Source of the DNA: Actinomycetota bacterium
GTDB lineage: Bacteria; Actinomycetota; Rubrobacteria; Rubrobacterales; Rubrobacteraceae
DNA: 64,000 bases
Assembly: GCA_902810695.1 (NCBI GenBank)
Contig: CADDYV010000014.1
Coordinates: forward strand, 1-64,000
Reading direction: 5' to 3'
Of the stretch, positions 54,340 to 62,349 are shown in pieces. The translations under genes were made by a program, and so were the position numbers. Below the pieces are notes generated by a model. It did no database searches. It saw only the letters and a program-made list of their open reading frames with translations, and was not told the DNA's origin. Every line of letters begins with the position of its first letter. Position 1 is the stretch's first letter.

Positions 54340-55125
54340 TCAATCCCTCGCCCACGCCCGGAGCGCCAGGTCGGTTATTCCTGGCATTAACATCGTCCCT
54401 GCCACGAAGATGCGATCCATGAGCGTTACGTACACGTCCCTACCTCCACGTTCTGCTGCGCGGATTATCTTTTCGGCAACCTTCTCCGGCTCGACTCCTC
54501 CGGGCCGCCAGCCGCGTTTCTCGTCTTTGGTGCGCCGCGAGTTCTCGCGGAAAGCGGTGCGGGTCGTCCCGGGATAGACGGTGGTAACGGTTATGTTCCT
54601 GTCGGAGATCTCGACCCTCAAAGCGTCGGAGATGGCGTTCAGGGCGAACTTGGTGGCGCAGTAGCCCCCGACCTTGGGGATGGCCCGCTTGCCAATAACA
54701 GAGGAGACGTTGATGATGCGACCGCCGCGATTCATGTGCGGCAATGCGGCCTGGATGCAGTTTAGAGCTCCGATCACGTTGACCTCGAAGACGTATCTCA
54801 GATCCTCGCTGCGCAACTCCGCGATGCGCCCGGAGAGCCCGACCCCGGCATTGTTTACCAGAATGTCAATAGCGCCGAACCCGGCGATGGTACGCTCCAC
54901 CATCTTCCTTATAGAGGATTCGTCCGCCATGTCGGTCTTCACCGCCAGCGTCCGGCCCCCGGAAGCCGAGATCTCTTTTTCGAGCGCACCCAGCTTTTCT
55001 TCATTGCGCGCCGCGAGCACAACTGCCGCGCCCCGCCCGGCCAGCAACTTCGCGGTCGCCCGCCCGATGCCGCTCGAAGCCCCGGTAACAATGGCTACTT
55101 TGCCCTTTAGAGTCTCGCTCGTCAT
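54340..55125 (-). CDS. short-chain dehydrogenase/reductase
   Basis: A 261-residue classical [41 protein letters not shown] (Ser) and YCATKFALN (Tyr-Lys). A C-terminal extension (REGGRDVYVTLMDRIFVAGTMLMPGITDL) is hydrophobic and may touch the membrane, as in DltE-like SDRs. ATG 55125 chosen (a second ATG lies at 55134); a TAAGAT box just upstream could be a -10. Operon with the unknown gene after it. Confidence 0.82.
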   Translation of the reverse strand: MTSETLKGKVAIVTGASSGIGRATAKLLAGRGAAVVLAARNEEKLGALEKEISASGGRTLAVKTDMADESSIRKMVERTIAGFGAIDILVNNAGVGLSGRIAELRSEDLRYVFEVNVIGALNCIQAALPHMNRGGRIINVSSVIGKRAIPKVGGYCATKFALNAISDALRVEISDRNITVTTVYPGTTRTAFRENSRRTKDEKRGWRPGGVEPEKVAEKIIRAAERGGRDVYVTLMDRIFVAGTMLMPGITDLALRAWARD

Positions 55126-55232
55126 GGTCCACATCTTACCGGCTCAAAGCGCGGGTGTGTCCCTTTTATGGGATCGTGTTATCTTTCTGGTTTGATCTTC
55201 TGGCGTGCTCTTTCTGCTCGTGGAGAACAGGT

Positions 55233-55790
55233 ATGAGTGATTCCAAAAACGTACTCGTCGGGGTAACGGGCAGCATCGCGGCGTACAAGGCCCCGGGCGT
55301 CATCCGCCGCCTGCGCGAAGCGGAATATGAGGTGGAGGTGGTGGCAACTGGGGCAGCCTTCCGTTTCGTCCCGGAGGAAACGCTGTCCATCGCCGCTGGC
55401 AGGTCCATCCACACAGACAAGAGCTGGTGGGAGCATTCCGGGAGGATCGAGCACGTGAGCCTGGCCCGCTGGGCGGATATCGTCCTCATAGCTCCGGCAT
55501 CCGCCGACGCGATCGCGCGGGCAGCCATCGGTCTCGGCGACGACTTGCTCTCCGCGATCATCCTGGCCGGAGCGAAGAAAGTCCTCTGGGCCCCTGCGAT
55601 GAACCCGGAGATGTGGGAGAGTCCCGCAACCCGCCGCAACGTCGAGACCCTGAAAAGCTGGGGCCACAGCTTCGCCGGACCTGCAGAGGGACTGATGGCT
55701 TCCTCCGAGGAGGAGCCGGGGGTCGGACGACTGGCCGACGAAGCGGATATCGTGGCCGCGGTAAAAAAGTATTTGTCCCCACCCGGCTAA
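55233..55790 (+). CDS. CoaC-like flavoprotein (phosphopantothenoylcysteine decarboxylase type)
   Basis: A 185-residue FMN protein. VLVGVTGSIAAYKAPGVIRRL binds flavin phosphate; RIEHVSLARWADIVLIAPASADAIARAA has the catalytic His; WAPAMNPEMWESPATRRN is the PxMNxxMW motif; EEPGVGRLAD the late loop. The CoaB synthetase half of the usual CoaBC fusion is absent, so it is either a lone CoaC or a related decarboxylase of peptide cysteines. ATG 55233 has GGAG seven bases before; the frame opens 78 bases earlier. Confidence 0.75.
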   Translation: MSDSKNVLVGVTGSIAAYKAPGVIRRLREAEYEVEVVATGAAFRFVPEETLSIAAGRSIHTDKSWWEHSGRIEHVSLARWADIVLIAPASADAIARAAIGLGDDLLSAIILAGAKKVLWAPAMNPEMWESPATRRNVETLKSWGHSFAGPAEGLMASSEEEPGVGRLADEADIVAAVKKYLSPPG

Positions 55791-55846
55791 CAGAAGAGCG
55801 GGGGCAATATGTCCGATCAGATGGACTTACCGGTTCTGCTGATCAC

Positions 55847-56107
55847 CTACTGAGCCTGAACCAGGAGCCTGGCGAAACCAACGGCCACGGTCACTCCGAC
55901 AGCCACCATCATAAAAATCAGGCCGGCATCGAGTAAGTCCCTGAAGCCTACGACCAGCGGCAAGAGAACCCAGCCGGCGAGCACCGTAAGCAGGAAAGCT
56001 CCCTGATCGTCCACTACCGAGGAGATGACCAGCCCGGATAGCAGTATACCGACAATCACGGACTTCAAGCCTTCGCGGATGCGGATCCAGCCTCTCCCCG
56101 AACTCAA
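55847..56107 (-). CDS. small membrane protein at the end of the sulfate operon
   Basis: An 86-residue protein with two or three helices: [36 protein letters not shown] and [18 protein letters not shown]. Not recognised. TTG start overlaps the cysA stop (TTGA), so it is translated with the transporter. A role in sulfate uptake is possible from position only. Confidence 0.6.
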   Translation of the reverse strand: MSSGRGWIRIREGLKSVIVGILLSGLVISSVVDDQGAFLLTVLAGWVLLPLVVGFRDLLDAGLIFMMVAVGVTVAVGFARLLVQAQ

Positions 56108-57081
56108 GGATGCACCTCTTCTGCCGGCCTGCCGAAGACCCTGCTGTGGCCAACGCTGACATAAACGAGTTTGCCGGATTCCAGCTCCAGGCTTTTAGCC
56201 TCCTCGCGCCTCAGTTGAGCCCAAAGGTTGCGTCCGTCTTTGAGCGTCAACTCGGCCCGCACTTCGAACCCGAGATAGATGAGATGGTCCACTGTAGCCT
56301 CGTGGGTCGAGCCATTCGGGGTAAGACGTATCTCGATGTCGTGGGGCCGGATGAAGGTCTGGCCGAGCCTGTTTACCGGTCCGATGAAGCCCATGACAAA
56401 TTCGCTGGCCGGATGCTCGTATAGTTCCTGTGGGGCTCCGACCTGCTCGACGCGCCCGTGGTTCATGACAACGATGCGGTCCGATACTTCCATCGCTTCT
56501 TCCTGGTCGTGGGTTACCAGGATGGTTGTAACCCTCATCTCCTCGTGTAACCGCCGCAGCCAGACCCTCAGCTCCTGGCGTACCCGGGCATCGAGCGCAC
56601 CGAACGGCTCGTCGAGGAGAAGCACCTCCGGCTCGATAGCGAGCGCACGGGCGAGAGCCATCCGCTGGCGCTGACCTCCCGAGAGTTGGGCGGGGTAGCG
56701 ACCGGCGAACCCTTCGAGCTGGACCAGTTCCAGGAGTTCGTAGACCTTCTGGTTTATAGCTCCCCTCGGTTGCTTACGGATCTTCAGCCCGAAGGCGACG
56801 TTTTCGAAGACAGTCATGTGTTTGAAAGCCGCGTAGTGCTGGAAGACGAACCCGACCCCACGCTTTTGAGGCGGCAGTCCGGTCTTATCCTCGCCGGAGA
56901 TAACCACCTGACCCGAATCCGGCTGCTCTAAGCCGGCGATCACGCGCAGCAGGGTTGACTTGCCACCCCCGCTGGGACCGAGCAAAGCGGTCAGCGAGCC
57001 GGTGGGAGCTTCCACGCAAACGTCATCCAGCGCGACGAAGTCCTTGAATTTCTTTGATACGTTGCGAGCAGCGATGCTCAC
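56104..57081 (-). CDS. cysA: sulfate/thiosulfate ABC transporter ATP-binding protein
   Basis: A 325-residue ATPase. Walker [14 protein letters not shown]-loop [12 protein letters not shown], signature [15 protein letters not shown], Walker [13 protein letters not shown] and switch [13 protein letters not shown]; the C-terminal regulatory domain starts near [11 protein letters not shown]. Start is GTG 57081, seven bases after GGAGG and overlapping the cysW stop; the longer open frame upstream belongs to cysW's other strand frame and is not coding. It powers the two permeases. Confidence 0.92.
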   Translation of the reverse strand: MSIAARNVSKKFKDFVALDDVCVEAPTGSLTALLGPSGGGKSTLLRVIAGLEQPDSGQVVISGEDKTGLPPQKRGVGFVFQHYAAFKHMTVFENVAFGLKIRKQPRGAINQKVYELLELVQLEGFAGRYPAQLSGGQRQRMALARALAIEPEVLLLDEPFGALDARVRQELRVWLRRLHEEMRVTTILVTHDQEEAMEVSDRIVVMNHGRVEQVGAPQELYEHPASEFVMGFIGPVNRLGQTFIRPHDIEIRLTPNGSTHEATVDHLIYLGFEVRAELTLKDGRNLWAQLRREEAKSLELESGKLVYVSVGHSRVFGRPAEEVHP

Positions 57082-57872
57082 TACTGTTCCTCCTTGGGCT
57101 TGAAAAGGTCGGTCAAGAGCAGCGTCGCTATGGCGATCAGGGCGAGCACGACCGCGGCGGCGTAGCAGCCTACGAGGTCGAAGTTCTGGAAGCGGTCCTG
57201 CACGTAGACGGTCATCGTCTCGGTGAGACCGGAGATCCTGCCCGAGACAACACTCACCGCCCCGAACTCGCCGATGGCCCGGGCGGTAGTAAGCACGACG
57301 CCGTAGGCCACACCCTGGCGGATCGCAGGCAAAGTAACCATCCAGAACGTCTGAAACGGAGAGGCTCCGAGCGTGGAAGCCGCCTGCTCCTGCTCGGTGC
57401 CTATCTCGCGCAGGACGGGCATCACCTCGCGCACCACGAAGGGGAGCGAGACGAACATGGTGGCCAGCACGATTCCCGGTGTCGAGAAGATAACCCTGAT
57501 CCCATGTTCGGCGAGCCATCCGCCCACGGGAGCGGTGCGACTGTAGAGGATAAAGAGCGCCAGACCCACGACCACCGGCGAGACTGCCAGCGGCAGATCC
57601 AGCACCGCGTTCAAGAGTCCCCGCCCGCGAAACCGGTGGCGCACCAGGACTATGGCGCAAACGATGCCGAAGACAGTGTTGGCAGTTACCGAAATCGCGG
57701 CGACCAGGATAGTCAGCCAGAGGGCGTGCAGGGCGTCTGGACTTGTGACGGCCGCCCACGCCGCGCCGACGCCCTTCTCGAAGGTACGCGCGAAGACCAT
57801 GGCCACGGGGAAGACGAGCAAGAGCGCCAGGTAACCGAGCGCCACAACACGGAGACTTATCCTAGCGGTCAT
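57081..57872 (-). CDS. cysW: sulfate ABC transporter permease CysW
   Basis: A 263-residue permease with six helices; ends in [20 protein letters not shown]-like and the EAA-type loop [24 protein letters not shown] 57872 is preceded by GGGGGA and overlaps the cysT end by 11 bases; the frame upstream to 57908 is not needed. Pairs with CysT. Confidence 0.9.
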   Translation of the reverse strand: MTARISLRVVALGYLALLLVFPVAMVFARTFEKGVGAAWAAVTSPDALHALWLTILVAAISVTANTVFGIVCAIVLVRHRFRGRGLLNAVLDLPLAVSPVVVGLALFILYSRTAPVGGWLAEHGIRVIFSTPGIVLATMFVSLPFVVREVMPVLREIGTEQEQAASTLGASPFQTFWMVTLPAIRQGVAYGVVLTTARAIGEFGAVSVVSGRISGLTETMTVYVQDRFQNFDLVGCYAAAVVLALIAIATLLLTDLFKPKEEQ

Positions 57873-58692
57873 GGCGTGTCCCCCAGCGGTTGAGACCGCT
57901 GATCGCAAGCAAAATGAGCAGTGATATCACCAGGAGCAACACCGATACCGCAGCAGCGCCGGAGACGTTGTCTGACTGGATCTGCCCGTAGATGTAGACT
58001 GAGGCGACCTCGGTCTTGAACGGCACGTTACCGGTGATGAGGACTATCGAGCCGAACTCGCCCACCGAGCGGGCGAAGCTAAGGGCGGTCCCGGAGAGGA
58101 TCGCTGGCAGCAGATTCGGCAGGATCACCCTCCTGAAGCTCGCGATCGGACTCGCCCCGAGCGAATACGCCGCTTCTTCCATTTCGTGGTCCAGTTCCGC
58201 GAGCACCGGTTGCACGGCCCGGATGACGAACGGGAGCGTGACGAAGAGCAGGGCCATTATGATCGCCGCTTTTGTGTAGGCGATGTTGAGACCGAGCGGG
58301 CTTTTGGGGCCGTAGAGCGCGAGCAGCGTAAGGCCCGCGACTATCGTCGGCAGGGCGAACGGGAGGTCTATAAGCGCGTTGACGAACCCTTTACCCCGAA
58401 ACGAGTCCCGCACAAGCACCCAGGCGATCAGGGTCCCGCTCACCACGTTGATAAGCACCACAACCAGCGAAGCCAGAAGGGTGAGCCTGAGCGCGGCGAT
58501 GGCTTCCGGGTTGGACACTTGTTGCAGGAATCCTCCGGCCCCGCCTTTGGCCGACTGCCAGAGGACCGCTGCGAGCGGGATGAGCACGATGAGGCTCAGG
58601 TAGATCACCGTGGACCCTCGGGAGAGGACCTCGTTTCCCCTGAGCCTCGATGCCTTCGCAGGCGCCGCACCGCTCTCGCCTGCGGTGCTCAC
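57862..58692 (-). CDS. cysT: sulfate ABC transporter permease CysT
   Basis: A 276-residue permease: helices such as VIYLSLIVLIPLAAVLWQ and a typical FVNALIDLPFALPTIVAGLTLLALYG; EAA loop EEAAYSLGASPIASFRRVILP. GTG start overlaps the sbp stop (GTGA). With CysW it forms the channel for sulfate or thiosulfate. Confidence 0.9.
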   Translation of the reverse strand: MSTAGESGAAPAKASRLRGNEVLSRGSTVIYLSLIVLIPLAAVLWQSAKGGAGGFLQQVSNPEAIAALRLTLLASLVVVLINVVSGTLIAWVLVRDSFRGKGFVNALIDLPFALPTIVAGLTLLALYGPKSPLGLNIAYTKAAIIMALLFVTLPFVIRAVQPVLAELDHEMEEAAYSLGASPIASFRRVILPNLLPAILSGTALSFARSVGEFGSIVLITGNVPFKTEVASVYIYGQIQSDNVSGAAAVSVLLLVISLLILLAISGLNRWGTRHDR

Positions 58693-59729
58693 TGGGTCGG
58701 CTTCCCTAGCTGGCGGTTGATCTTGGCCATGATGCCGTGCTGCGGGTCGAAGAACTTCGTATCAACCTTGTTCCAGCCACCGAGGTCCCTGATCGTGAAC
58801 AGCTCGGGAGGCTTGGGGTAGTTGAACTCGCCGAGTACCTTCTTGTCGACCGGGCGGTAACCTTCCTCGCCGAAGATGCGCTGCCCTTTCGATGAGTGCA
58901 GGAAGCTGACGAAAGCCTTCGCCTGCTGGGGATAGTTCGTGTCACTGGTTACGGCGATGGGGTTCTCGATCAGGATCGTCTGTTTGGGATCTATGTACTG
59001 CAGGCTCTTGTCCTGTCGCTTGGCGAGGATGGCCTCGTTTTCGTAGCTGATCAAGACGTCCCCCTCGCCGCTGGTGAAGGTTTGCAGCGCATCCCGGCCA
59101 CTGCTCGGCTCCACCGGCACGTGGGAGAAGAGCTTCTTGAGGTACGCCCTCGCCTGCGCGGGAGACTTCCCCTGCTTGAGCTGCGCCCCGTAAGCGGCCA
59201 TGATGTTCCACTTCGCGCTGCCGGAGGAGAAGGGGTTGGGAGTTATCACCTTCACGCCCGGCTTGGTCAGGTCGCTCCAGGCATGGATGTGCTTGGGGTT
59301 GCCCTTTCTCACCACCAGGGCGACGACCGAGTCGGTTACCATCCCGTGGTACTTGTTCTTGTCCCAGTTGGGGCTTACGAGCTTGGCATCTACCAGCCGG
59401 GTCATATCCGGGGCAAGCGAGAACGCCACCACATCGGCAGGCTGCCCGGACGCCACGGCGCGGCTCTGGTCACCCGAAGGACCGTAGGAAGTCTTGAACG
59501 TAACGCCCTTACCGGCACCGGTCTTCTTGAAGGCGGGGATCAGCTTCGCATACGCCTCGCTTATGGTCGAGTAACCCACCAGATTGAGCGTCGCGCTCCC
59601 GCCCCCACCTTTGGACCCTGAGCCTCCGCTACTCGCCCCGCCACAACCCGAGAGTGCCACTACGGCAAACAGAGCAACCAAAACAGCCAGTAACCTCGCG
59701 AGTGCCGTGAACTTCCCGTAATTTCTCAT
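58689..59729 (-). CDS. sbp: sulfate-binding lipoprotein
   Basis: A 346-residue binding protein. The signal ends in VVALSGC with the lipid Cys near residue 29, followed by a Gly/Ser linker. Mature motifs of Sbp/CysP: TISEAYAKLIPAF, YGPSGDQSRAVASG, PNPFSSGSAKWNIMAAYGA, SGEGDVLISYENEA, FGEEGYRPVD. First gene of the operon sbp-cysT-cysW-cysA-small membrane protein; ATG preceded by GGAAGG. The upstream region holds three inverted repeats, which suggests sulfur-responsive control. Confidence 0.92.
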   Translation of the reverse strand: MRNYGKFTALARLLAVLVALFAVVALSGCGGASSGGSGSKGGGGSATLNLVGYSTISEAYAKLIPAFKKTGAGKGVTFKTSYGPSGDQSRAVASGQPADVVAFSLAPDMTRLVDAKLVSPNWDKNKYHGMVTDSVVALVVRKGNPKHIHAWSDLTKPGVKVITPNPFSSGSAKWNIMAAYGAQLKQGKSPAQARAYLKKLFSHVPVEPSSGRDALQTFTSGEGDVLISYENEAILAKRQDKSLQYIDPKQTILIENPIAVTSDTNYPQQAKAFVSFLHSSKGQRIFGEEGYRPVDKKVLGEFNYPKPPELFTIRDLGGWNKVDTKFFDPQHGIMAKINRQLGKPTQ

Positions 59730-59739
59730 CTCTTCCTTC

Positions 59740-59839
59740 CTAACCCGGTTAGCCGTAAACCTTGATCAACCTATCCCGCTGCCGCGGGATGCTCCTACAT
59801 CGAACAAAGATTTCTATGTTTTCTCTACTATCTTTGTTC
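59740..59839 (-). promoter_or_regulatory. leader of the sulfate operon with three inverted repeats
   Basis: In order on the minus strand: GAACAAAGAT (59830-59839) pairing with ATCTTTGTTC (59802-59811), 18 bases apart; the hairpin ATCCCGC-GGCA-GCGGGAT (59773-59790); and CTAACC-G-GGTTAG (59740-59752), next to the sbp ribosome site. The first could be an operator, the others mRNA structure. No known riboswitch was matched. Confidence 0.5.
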
Positions 59840-59979
59840 ACAATCACGCTGAAATTATCTGAAGTCCGGGATTCAAAGTCAAGCTTTGGCTACAAAAATG
59901 ATAGAGAATAGGTTCTGGGCAGAAGCGCAGGGAGTCTACGAAGGTCGTGTGTCGAAGTTGCTCTACGCTACGAGATGCC

Positions 59980-60486
59980 TTAATGGCGCAGTCTGAGGTA
60001 ATCCTTGAGCGCGTGTTTGGTGCTGGGAAAGGCAAGGTCTTTCCAGGGGAGATCTCTGCGGGGAAAGCTCCTTACCGCCATCGTCTCGTCCTGGGGAATC
60101 ATCTCGCCGCCTACGGCGCGGGCGGAAAATGCGGCGATGGCCGGGATCTGACCTTCATAAGAGTACAGCCCGATGATGCCGCGGACCTCGATCTCGACCC
60201 CACACTCCTCCAGCGCCTCGCGCCGGGCAGCCTCCTCCGCCACCTCGCCGCGTTCGACGAATCCCCCCGGAAAGGTCCACTTGCCGTAGCCCGGCTCTAT
60301 GGCGCGCTGGATCAGGACTATCCCGCCGTCCATCTCGAAGATTGCACCCGCGACCAGTTTCGGCCCCATGTAGAACACGAACCCGCACTCACCGCAGACC
60401 AGACGCTGCGGCTCACCATCCTTTATGGTGCGGCTCTCCAGAGGCCCTGCGCACCGGGGACAGAAGTTGTATTCGGGCGATTCCAA
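59980..60486 (-). CDS. Nudix hydrolase with N-terminal zinc ribbon
   Basis: A 168-residue enzyme. A zinc ribbon (C9-x2-C12 ... C31-x2-C34) precedes a Nudix domain: GKWTFPGGFVERGE and then EEAARREALEECGVE, the Nudix box with its metal-binding Glu residues. The Zn-ribbon plus Nudix pattern is that of NudC-like NADH pyrophosphatases or ADP-ribose hydrolases, but at 168 residues it lacks the NudC N-terminal domain. ATG start. Divergent from tRNA-Gly. Confidence 0.82.
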   Translation of the reverse strand: MESPEYNFCPRCAGPLESRTIKDGEPQRLVCGECGFVFYMGPKLVAGAIFEMDGGIVLIQRAIEPGYGKWTFPGGFVERGEVAEEAARREALEECGVEIEVRGIIGLYSYEGQIPAIAAFSARAVGGEMIPQDETMAVRSFPRRDLPWKDLAFPSTKHALKDYLRLRH

Positions 60487-60522
60487 GTCCTTCTAAGGAT
60501 ACCGGAGCTACGCCCGCCGTGG

Positions 60523-60528
60523 TAGAAT
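60523..60528 (+). promoter_or_regulatory. -10 box of tRNA-Gly
   Basis: TAGAAT 11 bases before the mature tRNA 5' end. No clear -35. Confidence 0.45.
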
Positions 60529-60539
60529 ACGCTCCGCGC

Positions 60540-60612
60540 GCGGACGTAGCTCAGTTGGTAGAGCGCCAGCTTCCCAAGCTGGAGGTCGCGGGTTCGAAAC
60601 CCGTCGTCCGCT
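60540..60612 (+). tRNA. tRNA-Gly (CCC)
   Basis: A 73-base tRNA: acceptor GCGGACG/CGTCCGC with discriminator T, D-arm GCTCAGTTGGTAGAGC, anticodon stem CCAGC/GCTGG with loop TTCCCAA (anticodon CCC, reading GGG), T-arm CGGGTTCGAAACCCG. CCA is not encoded. A TTTTT run follows at 60614-60618. Its 3' flank carries a copy of the sdhB end. Confidence 0.95.
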
Positions 60613-60616
60613 CTTT

Positions 60617-60647
60617 TTATCCTCCGTTCCGGGAGCCATTTCTGCGG
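60617..60647 (-). repeat. duplicated 3' end of sdhB
   Basis: Read on the minus strand this encodes RRNGSRNGG and a TAA stop. The true sdhB end encodes [13 protein letters not shown] and TAG (62350-62392). The 18 bases at 60630-60647 match 62375-62392 at 17 positions, and the last 10 coding bases are identical. It is a remnant one RNGS unit shorter, lying right after tRNA-Gly. Confidence 0.7.
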
Positions 60648-60968
60648 ATCCCTCACCCTAAACTCAAAAGCTCTCTTAGCTAAAAACAACTTCGATGTGG
60701 CTTGGCGGTTTTGTAAAGCTAGCTGCCTTATTTGCTATGGTTGCTACGTGGCTTGTCACCATACGAGCATATTGAACTCTTCAAAAAGCTCACAGAATGT
60801 TAAATATAGTTCTACTGGCCGATAAAGTTATGTCGAATGGCCAATTGGCGAAATTCCCAAAGTGCTCTCTAATTTGTAATAAGAGTAAGGCCAGAATCAG
60901 CAGTTGGATTCCGGCCTTGACGACAAGGTAGACGGTTTCGAGAAAAGAGTATTTCAGGAAGCTTGATT
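60648..60968 (+). other. intergenic, lower-GC leader of the GH5 gene
   Basis: About 320 bases, clearly more AT-rich than most of the window (for example TTAAATATAGTTC, AATTTGTAATAAGAG). No convincing frame. It contains a hairpin at 60887-60918 and ends with the GH5 ribosome site AGGAAG. With the next gene it forms the segment between the two sdhB-end copies. Confidence 0.5.
60887..60918. promoter_or_regulatory. hairpin upstream of the GH5 gene
   Basis: AAGGCC-A-GAATC and GATTC-C-GGCCTT pair across eight bases: an 11-pair stem with one A/C mismatch. No T-run follows. It could be an operator or a leader hairpin. Confidence 0.45.
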
Positions 60969-62156
60969 ATGCGGAAGAGAAGTCGCAGGGAATTTCTGGC
61001 GCTCACTGGCCTGGTTGGGGCGGGCGCAGCGCTGTACGTGCGTCCTCGCTCGGCGCAAGCGGCAACTCATAATGGCTACCCTGATGCCTTGACCCATAAG
61101 ATTATGAGCGAAATAAAGACATTCCATTCCTGGGCTTCTGGACACGGCATCTTCATTGGAGAAGTCGGGATACCTACGAACCTCGGTTCTCATAGAAGTA
61201 CCTTCTACGACCAAGCACGGTGGGCGGCGCTCGCCAGAAACTACTACATTCCCTACGCCAACGCCAACAGAATTCCTGTAACGTGGCAAGAGTGCTCAGA
61301 GCGATATTACCGCATGAAAATCGGCGGCTATTACGCCTCGATATACCTCTGCCCCGGAGATGACATCCACAAGGTGGTGGACCGTCCTGGATATGCGGCC
61401 TCAGTGATCGAGGCTTCTGCTGGAAGGGCGGCGCTCGGCATCAAATTCTCCGAGGGCCAGTGGTTCGATGAGAGTGTGCAAAACAACCAAAACCCCGGAA
61501 CCTATGACGTGGACTACTGGTATGCGACAGTCGGCTCGAACCCTATCTCGCCCAACACGAACATGAACAGCTTCCAGTACCTTGCAAGCCGGGGTATCCG
61601 CCACGTGAGAATAGGATGCCGCTGGGAGCGGATACAGAGGACGCTTGGCGGGCCGTTAGATAAAACTGAGCTTGGATATCTCAAGGAGGCGGTTGCCAAC
61701 GCCAACGCTGCAGGGCTTCATGTTATCCTGGACCTTCACAACTTCGGCGGCTACGTAACTCCTACTGGAAGGAAGCCCATAGGCTCCACCGGCTGTACGG
61801 TATCACGATTTGTGGACGTCTGGAGGCGACTCTCTGCCAACTTTGCAGGGCAGGTCTTTGCTTACGACCTGATGAACGAGCCGTATAACCACGGCGGTGT
61901 GGTAGGTGGAGCCCGCGGCTGGCAGAGCTATAGCCAGCAGGTGGTAAACGCCATAAGAGCTCGCGGGGACAGCACCCTCATCATGGTCCCAACCTACTCT
62001 AACGTCAAGAATCTGCTGGAGTCCCACACCAGCCCCTGGATAAAGCACGGCGGGTCCATACGCTACACCGCCCACCACTACTGGGATGGCCATGGCGGAC
62101 ACTTCGACTATTCATACTCCTACTATAACCAGCTGGCAGCTAAGCGAGGATACTAG
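60969..62156 (+). CDS. Tat-exported GH5-like glycoside hydrolase with permuted order
   Basis: A 395-residue exported protein; the twin-arginine motif SRREFLALTG is at residues 6-15 and the signal ends near AQA. Residues 45-125 (GIFIGEVGIPTN with Glu65, DQARWAALARNY, IPVTWQECSERYY) look like barrel strands 7-8 of GH5 cellulases, including the nucleophile region. From about 185 (NSFQYLASRGIRHVRIGCRWERIQ, HVILDLHNFGGY, YDLMNEPYNH with Glu304, RYTAHHYWD) come strands 1-6 and the acid/base. The protein stops after the strand-6 region, where strands 7-8 normally follow. ATG 60969 has AGGAAG seven bases upstream. GC is below that of its neighbours. Confidence 0.72.
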   Translation: MRKRSRREFLALTGLVGAGAALYVRPRSAQAATHNGYPDALTHKIMSEIKTFHSWASGHGIFIGEVGIPTNLGSHRSTFYDQARWAALARNYYIPYANANRIPVTWQECSERYYRMKIGGYYASIYLCPGDDIHKVVDRPGYAASVIEASAGRAALGIKFSEGQWFDESVQNNQNPGTYDVDYWYATVGSNPISPNTNMNSFQYLASRGIRHVRIGCRWERIQRTLGGPLDKTELGYLKEAVANANAAGLHVILDLHNFGGYVTPTGRKPIGSTGCTVSRFVDVWRRLSANFAGQVFAYDLMNEPYNHGGVVGGARGWQSYSQQVVNAIRARGDSTLIMVPTYSNVKNLLESHTSPWIKHGGSIRYTAHHYWDGHGGHFDYSYSYYNQLAAKRGY

Positions 62157-62349
62157 GATGTGAGGATGAAAGAGATCAGATCGTCCACAGAACAAGGTCT
62201 CGGCCTGCTTGCTGCTCCTGTCCGTGTATCGGGGCACTTGCGGGAACTACCTTCGTTTCGCGGTTAGACACGGGTTTTGGAGACAACCCCAAGAGCGGTG
62301 CCGCTATTTGCAGGACTTCTTGCTTGAGTAAGAGTTATCTTCCCAAGCT

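Noticed and set aside
56104-57759. 551-residue version of CysA
   Set aside because: The first 226 residues lie within cysW in another frame; GTG 57081 has the ribosome site and the ATPase starts there.
60423-60689. Minus-strand frame across tRNA-Gly containing GFRTRDLQLGK
   Set aside because: This is the well-known translation artefact of a tRNA gene.
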